Assembly (NCBI GenBank): GCA_945786935.1
Contig: CALZFY010000002.1
Coordinates: forward strand, 13,886-77,885
Length of the DNA stretch: 64,000 bases
Source: HGM12587 sp945786935
Lineage (GTDB): Bacteria > Bacillota > Clostridia > Lachnospirales > Lachnospiraceae
Direction of reading: 5' to 3'
Shown here piece after piece: positions 1 through 7,739 of the stretch (its first letter is position 1; the number at the start of each line of letters is the position of its first letter). Made by a program: the position numbers and the translations under genes. The notes beneath the pieces are model-generated. The model made no database searches, had not been told where the DNA came from, and saw only the letters and a list, made by a program, of their open reading frames with translations.

Positions 1-358
1 CCCAAAGGAAAAGTCCCTTCTCCTTTGCAAGGCAAACAAGCTCCCTGGCCTCTTTGGCCGTAACAGTGAACGGCTTTTCGCAGATGACATGTTTTCCCGC
101 ATGCAGTGCCGATTTTACATATTCATAATGTACCAGATTACTGATACCGATATAAACAGTTTCAATTTCCGGATTGCTTAAAAACGCTTCATAATCAGTA
201 TCAACCCGGGGAATATGGTATTCTTCAGCAATTTTTTTCCCTTTTTCAAGACTATGCTGCCGAACACAAAGGGCAACAACTTTCGCATTTTCAACCAAGG
301 CTGCATCGTGAAGAAACATTCCCACGATCATGCCGTTTCCAACAACTCCGATCTTCAT
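1..358 (-). CDS. Gfo/Idh/MocA-family NAD(P)-dependent oxidoreductase, C-terminus cut off by window edge
   Basis: About 119 N-terminal codons are visible. The protein opens with a Rossmann fold: MKIGVVGNGMIVGMFLHDA has the glycine-rich dinucleotide loop, and further on come the segments ETVYIGISN and AGKHVICEKPF, the latter being the conserved EKP motif of the Gfo/Idh/MocA family. Members oxidise or epimerise sugars, inositols and related polyols using NAD(P). The substrate cannot be told from this part. An AGGAGG ribosome binding site lies 5-6 nt before the ATG. The gene starts 10 bp after the stop of the AraC regulator on the same strand, so the two are probably one operon, divergent from the PTS genes. 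The true 3' end lies outside the window. Confidence 0.85.
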   Translation of the reverse strand, partial: MKIGVVGNGMIVGMFLHDAALVENAKVVALCVRQHSLEKGKKIAEEYHIPRVDTDYEAFLSNPEIETVYIGISNLVHYEYVKSALHAGKHVICEKPFTVTAKEARELVCLAKEKGLFLW

Positions 359-368
359 AGGAACCTCC

Positions 369-1553
369 TTAGCTTTTGAATATGGTCTTGGAATATTCCG
401 TAGGGGTCATATTATACTTTTGTGTAAATGCCCTGGAAAAATAGTGAATAGAGTTAAAGCCCAGCATCAGTGCAATCTCGCTGATGGTATAACGGCCTTC
501 ACTGATGAGCTGGCGGCTCTTTTCCAGTTTTAATTCATTGATATATTTTTTGGGTGTTTGATTCAGGTTCTCATTAAATAAAATTTGCAGAGAGGATCTG
601 GACATGGAAAATTTCTGACAGATTTCCCCTACAGTGATGGGTTCATAAATGGTTTCATCAATGTATGTAAGGATCCGTTCCAGAAGCTCATCATGGTAAT
701 GCTGTCTGGCATCGGTAGTGGGCTTCTTGTCAGGTTCGTTTGTTACATATTCGCTCTGGAGCAGGCGGATAATGATTTCCTGGAACAGACATAAAAGAAG
801 GCTGTCCATATAAGGCGTAAAGGTAGAACTTTCGTTGACCAGAGATTTCATCAGGGTATGGATCTTCTTGGAATAAGGAAATACCTTGTTCAGTAAAAAT
901 TCAAAATGACTCTCTTCCGGTTCCAATTCAAATAAAACAGTGACATAGGAGCAGGAGCTGCCCTCCATGATTTTCTGGCTGTGGTACTGATTGGGACCAT
1001 AAATGATCAGTTCACGCTCTTTCAATTCGTAGGAAACATCATCGATTTTTGTCTGCAGGGTGCCACGGTCCACATAGGTTAATTCGTAGTAGGAATGAGA
1101 CTCTCCGGAAAAAGAGTAGCCGGAATCTCTGATGGAATAATAGTATCCCAGAATTTCCCGGACACGGACCTGAGGTAAAATACGGTTAAAATGGTAAGCG
1201 GGGCTGATCAGGGAAGGGGAGGAGATAAAATCGGATTCCGTGATCAGACGATAGGTAACCTGAGCACTGACTGCAGCTACATAAAAATAAACATGAGGTT
1301 TGAGCTTTACATAGCGATGTATGGCAAAGGCCTGAAAAGTGTCGGTTTCCGCACAGTCACTGACGATGAGAGCTGCCATTCCGGATTCTATCTCAATATA
1401 GACTTCACAGTCAAAGCAGGAAAAAAGAGAAATACTTTCTTTGATAGTCGCCTCTGTTTCACGACAGATCATGCCGGTTTTTTCAAGGTCTACCGGTGTA
1501 TCATAGACACTCCCGAAGGATTCGAAGAGTGCACTGGATGTTTTATGCTGCAT
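369..1553 (-). CDS. AraC-family transcriptional regulator
   Basis: About 394 residues. The last 100 residues form a double helix-turn-helix of the AraC/XylS type (VGEICQKFSMSRSSLQILF, then ISEIALMLGFNSIHYFSRAF and a PTEY ending). The N-terminal 280 residues contain a cupin-like sensor region (YELKERELIIYGPNQYHSQ) typical of sugar-responsive AraC proteins. A GTG nine bases upstream (1562) is in frame, but GGGAGG touches it; the ATG at 1553 has that same GGGAGG at 8-nt spacing, so ATG 1553 is preferred. It is divergent from the PTS genes at 1788 and is the likely regulator of those genes or of the downstream oxidoreductase. The inducer is unknown. Confidence 0.9.
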   Translation of the reverse strand: MQHKTSSALFESFGSVYDTPVDLEKTGMICRETEATIKESISLFSCFDCEVYIEIESGMAALIVSDCAETDTFQAFAIHRYVKLKPHVYFYVAAVSAQVTYRLITESDFISSPSLISPAYHFNRILPQVRVREILGYYYSIRDSGYSFSGESHSYYELTYVDRGTLQTKIDDVSYELKERELIIYGPNQYHSQKIMEGSSCSYVTVLFELEPEESHFEFLLNKVFPYSKKIHTLMKSLVNESSTFTPYMDSLLLCLFQEIIIRLLQSEYVTNEPDKKPTTDARQHYHDELLERILTYIDETIYEPITVGEICQKFSMSRSSLQILFNENLNQTPKKYINELKLEKSRQLISEGRYTISEIALMLGFNSIHYFSRAFTQKYNMTPTEYSKTIFKS

Positions 1554-1607
1554 GAAAAACACCTCCCAAAATTGAGTCTATGAAAATTAGTATACCATAT
1601 TTGTGCA

Positions 1608-1728
1608 AAATGTCCATAAAACGAATATATTAATGTTGAAAAAGTATAAAAAGAATTAAAAAAAACTAAAATGCACAATATTTTCCATAAAAATCACAAA
1701 GACATTTGAAGATATTAAGAATTATAAT
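1608..1728. promoter_or_regulatory. Intergenic control region between araC-type gene and PTS operon
   Basis: Two similar stretches are visible: GCAAAATGTCCATAAAAC around 1606-1622 and GCACAATATTTTCCATAAAA around 1673-1692, which share GCA-AAT followed by CCATAAAA. They look like a tandem binding site for an AraC-type activator. A TATAAT box sits near 1723-1728 without a good -35 element, which fits an activator-dependent promoter for the IIB gene at 1788. The ATGTCCAT core recurs upstream of two other AraC genes in this window. Assignment to the neighbouring regulator is inference. Confidence 0.45.
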
Positions 1729-1787
1729 AAAGCATACTCTGAAACGGAATTTTCAGGGGGGAATCATAATCAAGGAGGGGAGTTAAA

Positions 1788-2264
1788 ATGCCTAATATCG
1801 TTTTAACCAGAATTGACAACCGACTGGTACATGGTCAGGTTGCTACTCAGTGGTGCGGAAGCATCGGTGCAAATCTTATCCTCGTTGCAAATGATGAAGT
1901 TGCAGGGAACACACTTCGTCAGGGTCTGATGGATATGGCTGCTCCGTCTTATGCTGCTATGCGTTACTGGACAATCGACAAAACTATCTCAACTATTCAC
2001 AAAGCTTCTGACAAACAGCTGATCTTCATCGTATGTGAAAATCCGCAGGATGTTTTAAGACTTGTAGAGGGTGGAGTACCAATCAAGAAAGTCAATATCG
2101 GCAATATGCATATGGCAGAAGGCAAACGTCAGGTTGCAGGTTCTGTAGCTGTTGATGATGCTGATGTTGCTGCATTTGCAAAATTGCGTGACCTCGGTGT
2201 AGAACTCGAAATCAGAAGAGTTCCATCTGAAGGTGCAGAGAACATTGATAAATTGTTCAAATAA
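1788..2264 (+). CDS. PTS mannose/fructose/sorbose-family IIB component, GalNAc/galactosamine-like
   Basis: A 158-residue cytoplasmic phosphocarrier of the mannose PTS family. The start MPNIVLTRIDNRLVHGQV contains the phosphorylatable histidine (H15), as in AgaV/AgaB and ManX IIB domains. VPIKKVNIGNMHMAEGK also matches the AgaV pattern. IIB receives phosphate from IIA and gives it to the sugar carried by IIC-IID. The ATG is preceded by a GGAGGGGAG ribosome binding site. It is the first gene of a IIB-IIC-IID operon. Of the mannose-family subtypes, the Aga (N-acetylgalactosamine/galactosamine) type fits best by eye, and the nagB gene downstream agrees with an amino-sugar substrate. Mannose or sorbose cannot be ruled out. 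Confidence 0.88.
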   Translation: MPNIVLTRIDNRLVHGQVATQWCGSIGANLILVANDEVAGNTLRQGLMDMAAPSYAAMRYWTIDKTISTIHKASDKQLIFIVCENPQDVLRLVEGGVPIKKVNIGNMHMAEGKRQVAGSVAVDDADVAAFAKLRDLGVELEIRRVPSEGAENIDKLFK

Positions 2265-2311
2265 GAGATAAGACCCGCTAAAGAGGTCTTATGAAAGGAG
2301 AAAAAAGGTTT

Positions 2312-3118
2312 ATGGATTTTAATGTAATTCAGATTTTACTGGTTGCTGTTTGGACATTTATTATCGCAATCGACCAGTTTGATTTTTTAGAATCCCTGTA
2401 TCAGCCAATCGTAACCGGTGCTGTAATCGGCGCTATTCTTGGTGACCTTAAGACAGGTTTAGTTGTTGGTGGTACATATCAGTTAATGACAATCGGTAAC
2501 ATGCCAGTTGGTGGAGCTCAGCCACCTAACGCAGTTATCGGTGGTGTAATGGCTACAGTATTCGCAATTGCTTCAGGACTTGAAACAGGTGCAGCAGTTG
2601 GTCTTGCAGTTCCATTCGCTCTCATCGGACAGTACATGGTAGTATTCCTGTTCACTGTTATGTCAGCAGTTATGGCAAAAGCAGACAAATGTGCAGAAAA
2701 TGCAGATGCAAAGGGTATCGTTACTTTGAACTACATGGCTATGGGAGCTCTTGGTTTACTCTTCGCAGTTGTTTGTGTTGCTGGTTTAATCGGTGGAGCA
2801 GCTCTTGGTTCAACATTAGACGCATTAGCACAGCAGTTCGGATGGTTCATGACAGGCTTAAGCACAGCTGGTGGTATGATGAGATACGTAGGTTTCGCTA
2901 CATTACTTCGTATCATGTTATCTAACGATTTCTGGGGAGTTTACTTCGCAGGTTTCGCATTAGCTACAATCATCGGATATGTAGACGGATTAGGCGGATC
3001 TGCTCTGATCCTGATCGCTATGTTCGGTATTGCATTAGCACTCTATGATTACCAGACACGTACAGCTATGAAAGCTTGCGGCGGAAGCAACGCAGGAGGT
3101 GAAGAGGATGGCATCTAA
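2312..3118 (+). CDS. PTS mannose-family IIC permease component
   Basis: A 268-residue polytopic membrane protein. The early part (FDFLESLYQPIVTGAVIGAI, LVVGGTYQLM) and GGAQPPNAVIGG match the EII-Sor family IIC signature, and the sequence follows the AgaW/AgaC pattern through MMRYVGFATLLRIML. With IID it forms the sugar channel. An in-frame ATG exists at 2291, but AAAGGAG lies just after it and sits 11 nt before the ATG at 2312, which is therefore the preferred start. The 3' end carries an AGGAGG that serves the next gene, whose start overlaps this one by 11 bp. Codon choice is strongly biased, as expected for high expression. Confidence 0.88.
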   Translation: MDFNVIQILLVAVWTFIIAIDQFDFLESLYQPIVTGAVIGAILGDLKTGLVVGGTYQLMTIGNMPVGGAQPPNAVIGGVMATVFAIASGLETGAAVGLAVPFALIGQYMVVFLFTVMSAVMAKADKCAENADAKGIVTLNYMAMGALGLLFAVVCVAGLIGGAALGSTLDALAQQFGWFMTGLSTAGGMMRYVGFATLLRIMLSNDFWGVYFAGFALATIIGYVDGLGGSALILIAMFGIALALYDYQTRTAMKACGGSNAGGEEDGI

Positions 3119-3920
3119 TTATAGAAATTTGACACCGGCTCAGCCGTTAGACAAAAAAACTCTTAATAAAATGGTATGGCGTTCTCTGAACTTACAGGCT
3201 TCTTTCAACTATGAAAGAATGCAGGCTGCAGGTTGGTTATATTGTATCCTTCCAGGCCTTGAAAAAATCCATACTGACAAAGAAGACTTAAAGTTAGCTA
3301 TGGCTCACAACCTTGAGTTCTTCAACACACATCCATTCTTAGTAACATTTGTAATGGGTATCGTATTATCTATGGAACAGCAGAAAGCTGACATCAACAC
3401 AATCCGTGCCGTACGTGTTGCCGCTATGGGACCTCTCGGTGGTATTGGTGATGCTATTTTCTGGTTCACATTAGTACCTATCACAGCTGGTATTACAGCG
3501 AACATGGCAATTAATGGTTCTGTCGTAGGACCTATCCTGTTCCTTATTATCTTCAACGCAGTTCAGTTTGCAGTTCGTTTCTTCTTAATGAACTGGTCTT
3601 ACAAACTTGGTTCTGCAGCTATCGGTATCTTAACAGCTAACGCTAAAGAATTTACACGTGCAGCTTCTATGCTCGGTGTATTCATCGTTGGTGCTTTAAC
3701 ATCTAACTATGGTGGAACAACTGTTTCTCTTGAAATCGCAAACGGTGAAGCTCCAATCGTTGTTCAGAGCATCCTTGATGGCGTTCTTCCAAAAATGATT
3801 CCGTTAGCATTAACATTAATGTGCTACTTCTTAATGAAGAAAAAAGGCTGGACACCTGTTAAATGTATCGGTTTACTCTTAGTAATCGGTCTTGTAGGTG
3901 CATTCATTGGTCTCTTCTAA
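3108..3920 (+). CDS. PTS mannose-family IID component
   Basis: 270 residues. The N-terminal domain (WRSLNLQASFNYERMQAAGW) and the motif VAAMGPLGGIGDAIFWFTLVP are diagnostic of EIID-AGA/mannose proteins, followed by C-terminal membrane helices. It partners IIC in sugar translocation. The ATG at 3108 has AGGAGG 8 nt upstream inside the IIC gene. The GTG at 3099, three codons earlier, overlaps that SD and is less likely. A strong terminator follows at 3969, so this is the last gene of the operon. No IIA gene lies on either side in the visible sequence. Confidence 0.9.
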   Translation: MASNYRNLTPAQPLDKKTLNKMVWRSLNLQASFNYERMQAAGWLYCILPGLEKIHTDKEDLKLAMAHNLEFFNTHPFLVTFVMGIVLSMEQQKADINTIRAVRVAAMGPLGGIGDAIFWFTLVPITAGITANMAINGSVVGPILFLIIFNAVQFAVRFFLMNWSYKLGSAAIGILTANAKEFTRAASMLGVFIVGALTSNYGGTTVSLEIANGEAPIVVQSILDGVLPKMIPLALTLMCYFLMKKKGWTPVKCIGLLLVIGLVGAFIGLF

Positions 3921-3968
3921 TTAGTATAAGAATAACAGATTAATAAAGACTCCTTGATTGAGAAATCT

Positions 3969-4004
3969 GCCGGCCCGTGCGTTTGTGCGGGCTGGCATTT
4001 TTTT
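3969..4004 (+). terminator. Intrinsic terminator of the PTS operon
   Basis: GCCGGCCCG pairs with CGGGCTGGC (one G-U pair) around a short loop, followed by ATTTTTTT. It lies 49 nt after the IID stop. Confidence 0.92.
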
Positions 4005-4012
4005 CAACATAC

Positions 4013-4041
4013 TTTTCAAAAATACAATAGCATGGTATAAT
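4013..4041 (+). promoter_or_regulatory. Probable sigma-A promoter for the small membrane gene and nagB
   Basis: TTTTCA and TATAAT are separated by 17 bp, just after the PTS terminator and 62 bp before the ATG at 4103. Confidence 0.6.
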
Positions 4042-4102
4042 TGGTAAAAGGATTTTTGTAAAGATGAATTAAGGGAATTATTTTTTAGAGGAGATTTTAC
4101 AT

Positions 4103-4348
4103 ATGAATCGTGTTGGAATCAATATTGTACTTGGAACCTTTTGGATTCTGGTAGCAATCTGGATGTTTTTGAATGGTGGCAGGACAGCTGAGGAGCAGAT
4201 GTGTGCAGCAATTCTGGTGGTTTTAGGAGTGATGTTCTACTGGGCAGCCTATAAGGTATATGTGACTCCAAGTACACAGATGAAAAAGAAACAGAATCTG
4301 ATTGAACGCCTTTCAGATCCAAGTTATAAAAAATCCAAGAAAAAATAA
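4103..4348 (+). CDS. Small membrane protein of unknown function
   Basis: 81 residues with two predicted membrane segments: about residues 5-23 (INIVLGTFWILVAIWMFL) and about 32-51 (MCAAILVVLGVMFYWAAYKV). The tail is strongly basic (KKSKKK at the end). AGAGGAG precedes the ATG. It starts an apparent two-gene transcript with nagB, 21 bp downstream. I do not recognise a family. The basic cytoplasmic tail and hairpin topology are all that can be said. The good SD, the promoter and the tight spacing to nagB support a real gene. Confidence 0.7.
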   Translation: MNRVGINIVLGTFWILVAIWMFLNGGRTAEEQMCAAILVVLGVMFYWAAYKVYVTPSTQMKKKQNLIERLSDPSYKKSKKK

Positions 4349-4369
4349 AGGAAAAAGGGGGATTTTCAA

Positions 4370-5095
4370 ATGAGAATTATTAAAACCAAAGATTATGCTG
4401 ATATGAGCAGAAAAGCAGCAGCGATTATTGCAGCACAGGTAATTGAAAAACCGGATTGCGTACTCGGTCTTGCAACAGGTTCTACACCGATTGGCACATA
4501 CAAAGCATTGATCAAAGCATACGAAGAAGGAGATCTGGATTTCTCACAGGTAAAGACAGCGAACCTGGATGAATATCGTGGCTTGAAAAAGACAAATGAT
4601 CAGAGCTATGATTATTTCATGAAAGATAACCTTTTCAATCATATCAACATTAACTTTGATAACTTAAATATTCCAAACGGAGAAAATCCGGATGCAGATG
4701 CAGAATGCGCAAGATATGAAAAAGTCGTAAAAGCTCTCGGCGGACAGGATTTACAGCTTCTTGGTATGGGACATAACGGACATATCGGATTTAATGAACC
4801 GGCAGATGAGTTTGTAAAAGAAACACATTGTGTTGATTTACAGGAAAGTACGATTCAGGCAAACAAGAGATTCTTCGAAAAAGTTGAGGATGTTCCTACA
4901 CAGGCTTACACCATGGGTATTAAAACCATTATGCAGGCAAAGAAGATCCTTGTGATCGTAAGCGGTGCTGACAAGGCTGAAATCGTGAAAAAAGCGTTTT
5001 TTGGTCCTGTAACTCCGCAGGTTCCGGCATCTATTCTTCAGTTACATCCAAACGTTGTAGTTGTAGTTGACGAAGCAGCTGGAAGCCTGATCTAA
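4370..5095 (+). CDS. nagB: Glucosamine-6-phosphate deaminase
   Basis: 241 residues, the usual length for Gram-positive NagB. It converts glucosamine-6-phosphate to fructose-6-phosphate and ammonia. Visible motifs are the phosphate-binding LGLATGSTPIG, the NLDEY segment with the catalytic aspartate, and LGMGHNGHIGFNEP with the ring-opening histidine and conserved glutamate. The residue before GHIGFNEP is asparagine, as in Bacillus NagB, not aspartate as in E. coli. The C-terminal allosteric extension of the E. coli enzyme is absent. Its place after an amino-sugar-type PTS suggests joint use of GlcNAc/GalNAc-derived sugars. No nagA deacetylase is present in the window. Confidence 0.95.
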   Translation: MRIIKTKDYADMSRKAAAIIAAQVIEKPDCVLGLATGSTPIGTYKALIKAYEEGDLDFSQVKTANLDEYRGLKKTNDQSYDYFMKDNLFNHININFDNLNIPNGENPDADAECARYEKVVKALGGQDLQLLGMGHNGHIGFNEPADEFVKETHCVDLQESTIQANKRFFEKVEDVPTQAYTMGIKTIMQAKKILVIVSGADKAEIVKKAFFGPVTPQVPASILQLHPNVVVVVDEAAGSLI

Positions 5096-5114
5096 ATCAT
5101 AGTGTGATAATGCG

Positions 5115-5143
5115 ATAGAAAGTATGCTTTGCATACTTTCTAT
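5115..5143 (+). terminator. Perfect 13-bp hairpin downstream of nagB
   Basis: ATAGAAAGTATGC and GCATACTTTCTAT form a perfect stem around a TTT loop, 20 nt after the nagB stop. There is no U-tract, so it is either a weak terminator or a transcript-stabilising hairpin. Confidence 0.55.
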
Positions 5144-5154
5144 TGTCATGAATG

Positions 5155-5185
5155 AAAGTCGTTTCCAAACATGGGAAGCGACTTT
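5155..5185 (+). terminator. Second hairpin downstream of nagB
   Basis: AAAGTCG-TTTCC pairs with GGGAA-CGACTTT with one bulged base. A weakly U-rich stretch (TGTTGGTT) follows. Together with the preceding hairpin it probably ends the nagB transcript. Confidence 0.5.
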
Positions 5186-5211
5186 GTTGGTTATAGTAAT
5201 AGCGGTTGAGG

Positions 5212-5242
5212 TTGACGTTACCGATTTAAAATGATATATAAT
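5212..5242 (+). promoter_or_regulatory. Sigma-A promoter of greA
   Basis: TTGACG, a 17-bp spacer, then TATATAAT. The ATG of greA is 86 bp further on, leaving a 5' leader that contains one copy of the dispersed repeat. Confidence 0.7.
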
Positions 5243-5263
5243 AGTAACTGTTCAAAAACCACT

Positions 5264-5289
5264 GTAACTGGAAGGCACTGAACAAAGAT
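5264..5289. repeat. Dispersed 26-nt repeat, copy 1
   Basis: GTAACTGGAAGGCACTGAAC then AAAGAT. Degenerate copy of the repeat described at 11972. An extra half-copy (GTAACTGTTCA) lies at 5244-5254. Confidence 0.45.
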
Positions 5290-5327
5290 ATATAATAAAG
5301 CAGATAAATCAGGGTGGAGGAAGATGA

Positions 5328-5831
5328 ATGTTACATGAAAAACTGACGACATCTGATGTGGAAAAAATTCAGCAGGAGATTGAACATCGTAAACTGGTGA
5401 TTAGAAAAGAGGCACTGGAATCTGTAAAAGAGGCCAGGGCTCATGGCGACTTAAGCGAAAATTTCGAGTACAAGGCCGCAAAACAGTATAAGAATAAAAA
5501 CGAAAGCAGGATTCGCTATCTGGAGAGATTGTTGAAAAATGCTGAAATCATTGAAGACGAATGGAAGCCTGACCAGGTTGGATTAAACAGCGTGGTAAGG
5601 ATTTATATAGAAGAAGACGACGAGGAGGAAGAATACAAGATCGTGACCTCGATCCGTGGAAGCTCTATTCATGGGTATATCAGCATTGAATCTCCTATGG
5701 GTAAGGCTTTGTTGGGACATAAGGTTGGAGAGCGGGTTCATATCCAGGTAAATGACAGCTACGGATATGATGCAGTGATCCGCAGCATTTCCAAGAGTGA
5801 TGAAACAGGGGATGAGATACGGAAGTTTTAA
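5328..5831 (+). CDS. greA: GreA/GreB-family transcript cleavage factor
   Basis: 167 residues. The N-terminal half is a coiled coil reaching the RNA polymerase active site. The tip motif GDLSENFEYKAAK holds the two acidic residues (D41, E44) that coordinate the second Mg2+ for cleavage of backtracked RNA. The C-terminal FKBP-like domain includes SPMGKALLGHKVGERVHIQV, the standard Gre C-terminal signature. The ATG follows GGTGGAGGAAG. It is monocistronic with its own promoter. The acidic run EEDDEEEE between the domains is longer than usual. A second greA elsewhere is possible, so the exact paralogue name is uncertain. Confidence 0.9.
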   Translation: MLHEKLTTSDVEKIQQEIEHRKLVIRKEALESVKEARAHGDLSENFEYKAAKQYKNKNESRIRYLERLLKNAEIIEDEWKPDQVGLNSVVRIYIEEDDEEEEYKIVTSIRGSSIHGYISIESPMGKALLGHKVGERVHIQVNDSYGYDAVIRSISKSDETGDEIRKF

Positions 5832-5886
5832 ACTGTCATATCGCCCGATGGCAGGATTCTAAACAGTAAGAGGAGTAAATGAAAGA

Positions 5887-6759
5887 ATGATTAAAGTGAT
5901 AGCAAGTGATTTGGATGGAACCTTGTTGGATGTGAACCACCGGATCAATCATGAAACTGCTGAAATGGTACGCAAAGCCTGTGCTGCCGGGATCCGTTTT
6001 ATGGTGGCTACAGGAAGAAATTATGAGGGTGCGATCCGTGCACTGGATGGAGAAGATTTTGTCTGTGACTATATTGTAAGCAGTGGTGCGGAGGTAAGAA
6101 ATCCCCAACATAAGATTTTATTCAGCACCACGATGAATATGGAGAAATGCAAGGCTGTCTGTGCAGTATTAGACAGATATAATATCTCCTACATTCTCTG
6201 TGGGCCGGACAAAGAGTACTGCATCGGGACCATAGAAGAGATGGAACAAAACATCATTGAGCATATTTACACCTTTAACCAGAACATTCCTATAGAGAAG
6301 ATCAAAGATAGTGAAATGTATCGGGAGATGACAGAGAGAACGAAGGCAACTCCTGATTTTGAAAGTCTGATCAGGGATGCAGCAAAAGTTACCAAAGTAT
6401 TTGCTTTTTCAGAAAACCTGGAGCTTTTGGCAGAAGCGAAAAAGGAGCTTGAAAAGATTCCGGGAATGGCAGTTTCCTCCTCTTTTTTCAATAATCTGGA
6501 GCTTACAGAAGAAGCAGCTCAGAAAGGACCGGTTCTGAAAAACTATATTGAGTCCCTGGGTTATGCGATGGATGAAGTAATGGTTTTTGGTGACAGCCTG
6601 AATGATTATTCCATGATCTCCATGGACTTTGGAGCAACCATCGCCATGGAGAATGCAGATCCGGAAATTAAGAAAGCTGCCAAATATATTACAAGATCCA
6701 ATGCAAAAAATGGAGTTGCGTTTGCTATTGAAGAACTTTTAAAAAGAATCCATAAATAA
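5887..6759 (+). CDS. Cof-type HAD-superfamily sugar-phosphate phosphatase
   Basis: 290 residues. Motif I is DLDGTLLD with the nucleophile Asp and general acid Asp. Motif II lies in VATGRN, the catalytic Lys follows in the cap-core transition, and motif IV is VFGDSLNDYSM. The Cof/IIB cap domain lies between residues about 85 and 195. Members dephosphorylate sugar phosphates, FMN, PLP or erythronate phosphates, with poor specificity. AGAGGAG precedes the ATG. It is 55 bp downstream of greA and convergent with the aldolase gene. The substrate is not predictable from sequence. Confidence 0.9.
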   Translation: MIKVIASDLDGTLLDVNHRINHETAEMVRKACAAGIRFMVATGRNYEGAIRALDGEDFVCDYIVSSGAEVRNPQHKILFSTTMNMEKCKAVCAVLDRYNISYILCGPDKEYCIGTIEEMEQNIIEHIYTFNQNIPIEKIKDSEMYREMTERTKATPDFESLIRDAAKVTKVFAFSENLELLAEAKKELEKIPGMAVSSSFFNNLELTEEAAQKGPVLKNYIESLGYAMDEVMVFGDSLNDYSMISMDFGATIAMENADPEIKKAAKYITRSNAKNGVAFAIEELLKRIHK

Positions 6760-6805
6760 TGTTTCCGAGTGTTTATTGAAAATTTACTACGATGAAAAAC
6801 AATAA

Positions 6806-6846
6806 AAGGTGCAGGACTCTCACAGAAAGTGATAGTGCTGCACCTT
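6806..6846. terminator. Bidirectional hairpin between convergent genes
   Basis: AAGGTGCAG and CTGCACCTT pair perfectly, and an inner GTGA/TCAC pairing extends the stem. It lies between the phosphatase stop (6759) and the aldolase stop (6888, minus). U-tracts are short on both sides. Confidence 0.6.
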
Positions 6847-6887
6847 AATGTTATAAATGAGAAAAGGAAAAAAATACCCAGAAGCTT

Positions 6888-7736
6888 TTATGCTCTGCCA
6901 TTGCTGCCGCACACAAGCATTTTGCCCATAACGTATTCTTTGACTTTTTCGCGTCCGGCTGCGTTGTATTTCTTAGGATCAATGGTATCAGGTTTTTCAG
7001 TTAATACCTGTTTCACACCCTCTGTAAAGGCAATGCGAAGATCTGTTGCATAGTTCACTTTACAAATTCCTCTCTTAATACATTCCTTTACGGTTTCATC
7101 CGGGACACCGGAGGTTCCGTGAAGTACCAGTGGAATGGAAACCACGTTTTTAATCTCGCTTAAACGGTCTAAATCCAGTTTTGGAATTCCTTTATAAACT
7201 CCATGAGCTGTTCCGATGGCAACAGCCAGGAAATCTACACCTGTTCTTTCTACAAATTCTGCAGCTTCAGAAGGTTCCGTATATCCACCATTTCCGCCAT
7301 CTAAGTCATCTTCTTTTCCGCCAACCTTTCCAAGTTCAGCCTCTACAGGAACTCCTGCAGGATGGCAGGCATCTGCTACAGATTTTGTGATTGCGATATT
7401 TTCTTCAAATACACTGTGAGATCCGTCGATCATGATGGAAGTATATCCTGCGCGGAATGCTTTCATTGCAAGGTCAAAGCTGTTGCCGTGATCTAAATGC
7501 ATAACCACCGGGACACTTGCTTTCTTCGCGGCACATGCCACATTTGCGTAGAAGTAATCTGCATCTGCATATTTTAAAGTAGATGGTGTGGTCTGCATGA
7601 TGACAGGAGAGTGAAGTTCTTCTGCGGCAGCAATGACTGCCTGAACCATTTCCATGTTTTCGACGTTGAATGCGCCTACTGCATAACTGTTTTTCTGAGC
7701 GTCTAATAATAATTCTTTTGATGTTACCAGTGCCAT
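6888..7736 (-). CDS. Class II ketose-bisphosphate aldolase (fructose- or tagatose-bisphosphate aldolase)
   Basis: 282 residues of the zinc-dependent class II aldolase family. Zn ligands are visible in VMHLDHG, in IGTAHGVYKG and in LVLHGTSGVP. VEAELGKVGGKEDD matches the GatY/KbaY subfamily, as does the CGSNGRA ending, which favours tagatose-1,6-bisphosphate or a broad ketose-bisphosphate aldolase over a strict glycolytic Fba. A tagatose-bisphosphate enzyme would fit the galactosamine-type PTS upstream. It starts 3 nt after the murF stop on the same strand and is thus co-transcribed with ddl and murF, an unusual partner for a sugar aldolase. A glycolytic role remains possible. Confidence 0.88.
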   Translation of the reverse strand: MALVTSKELLLDAQKNSYAVGAFNVENMEMVQAVIAAAEELHSPVIMQTTPSTLKYADADYFYANVACAAKKASVPVVMHLDHGNSFDLAMKAFRAGYTSIMIDGSHSVFEENIAITKSVADACHPAGVPVEAELGKVGGKEDDLDGGNGGYTEPSEAAEFVERTGVDFLAVAIGTAHGVYKGIPKLDLDRLSEIKNVVSIPLVLHGTSGVPDETVKECIKRGICKVNYATDLRIAFTEGVKQVLTEKPDTIDPKKYNAAGREKVKEYVMGKMLVCGSNGRA

Positions 7737-7739
7737 GGT

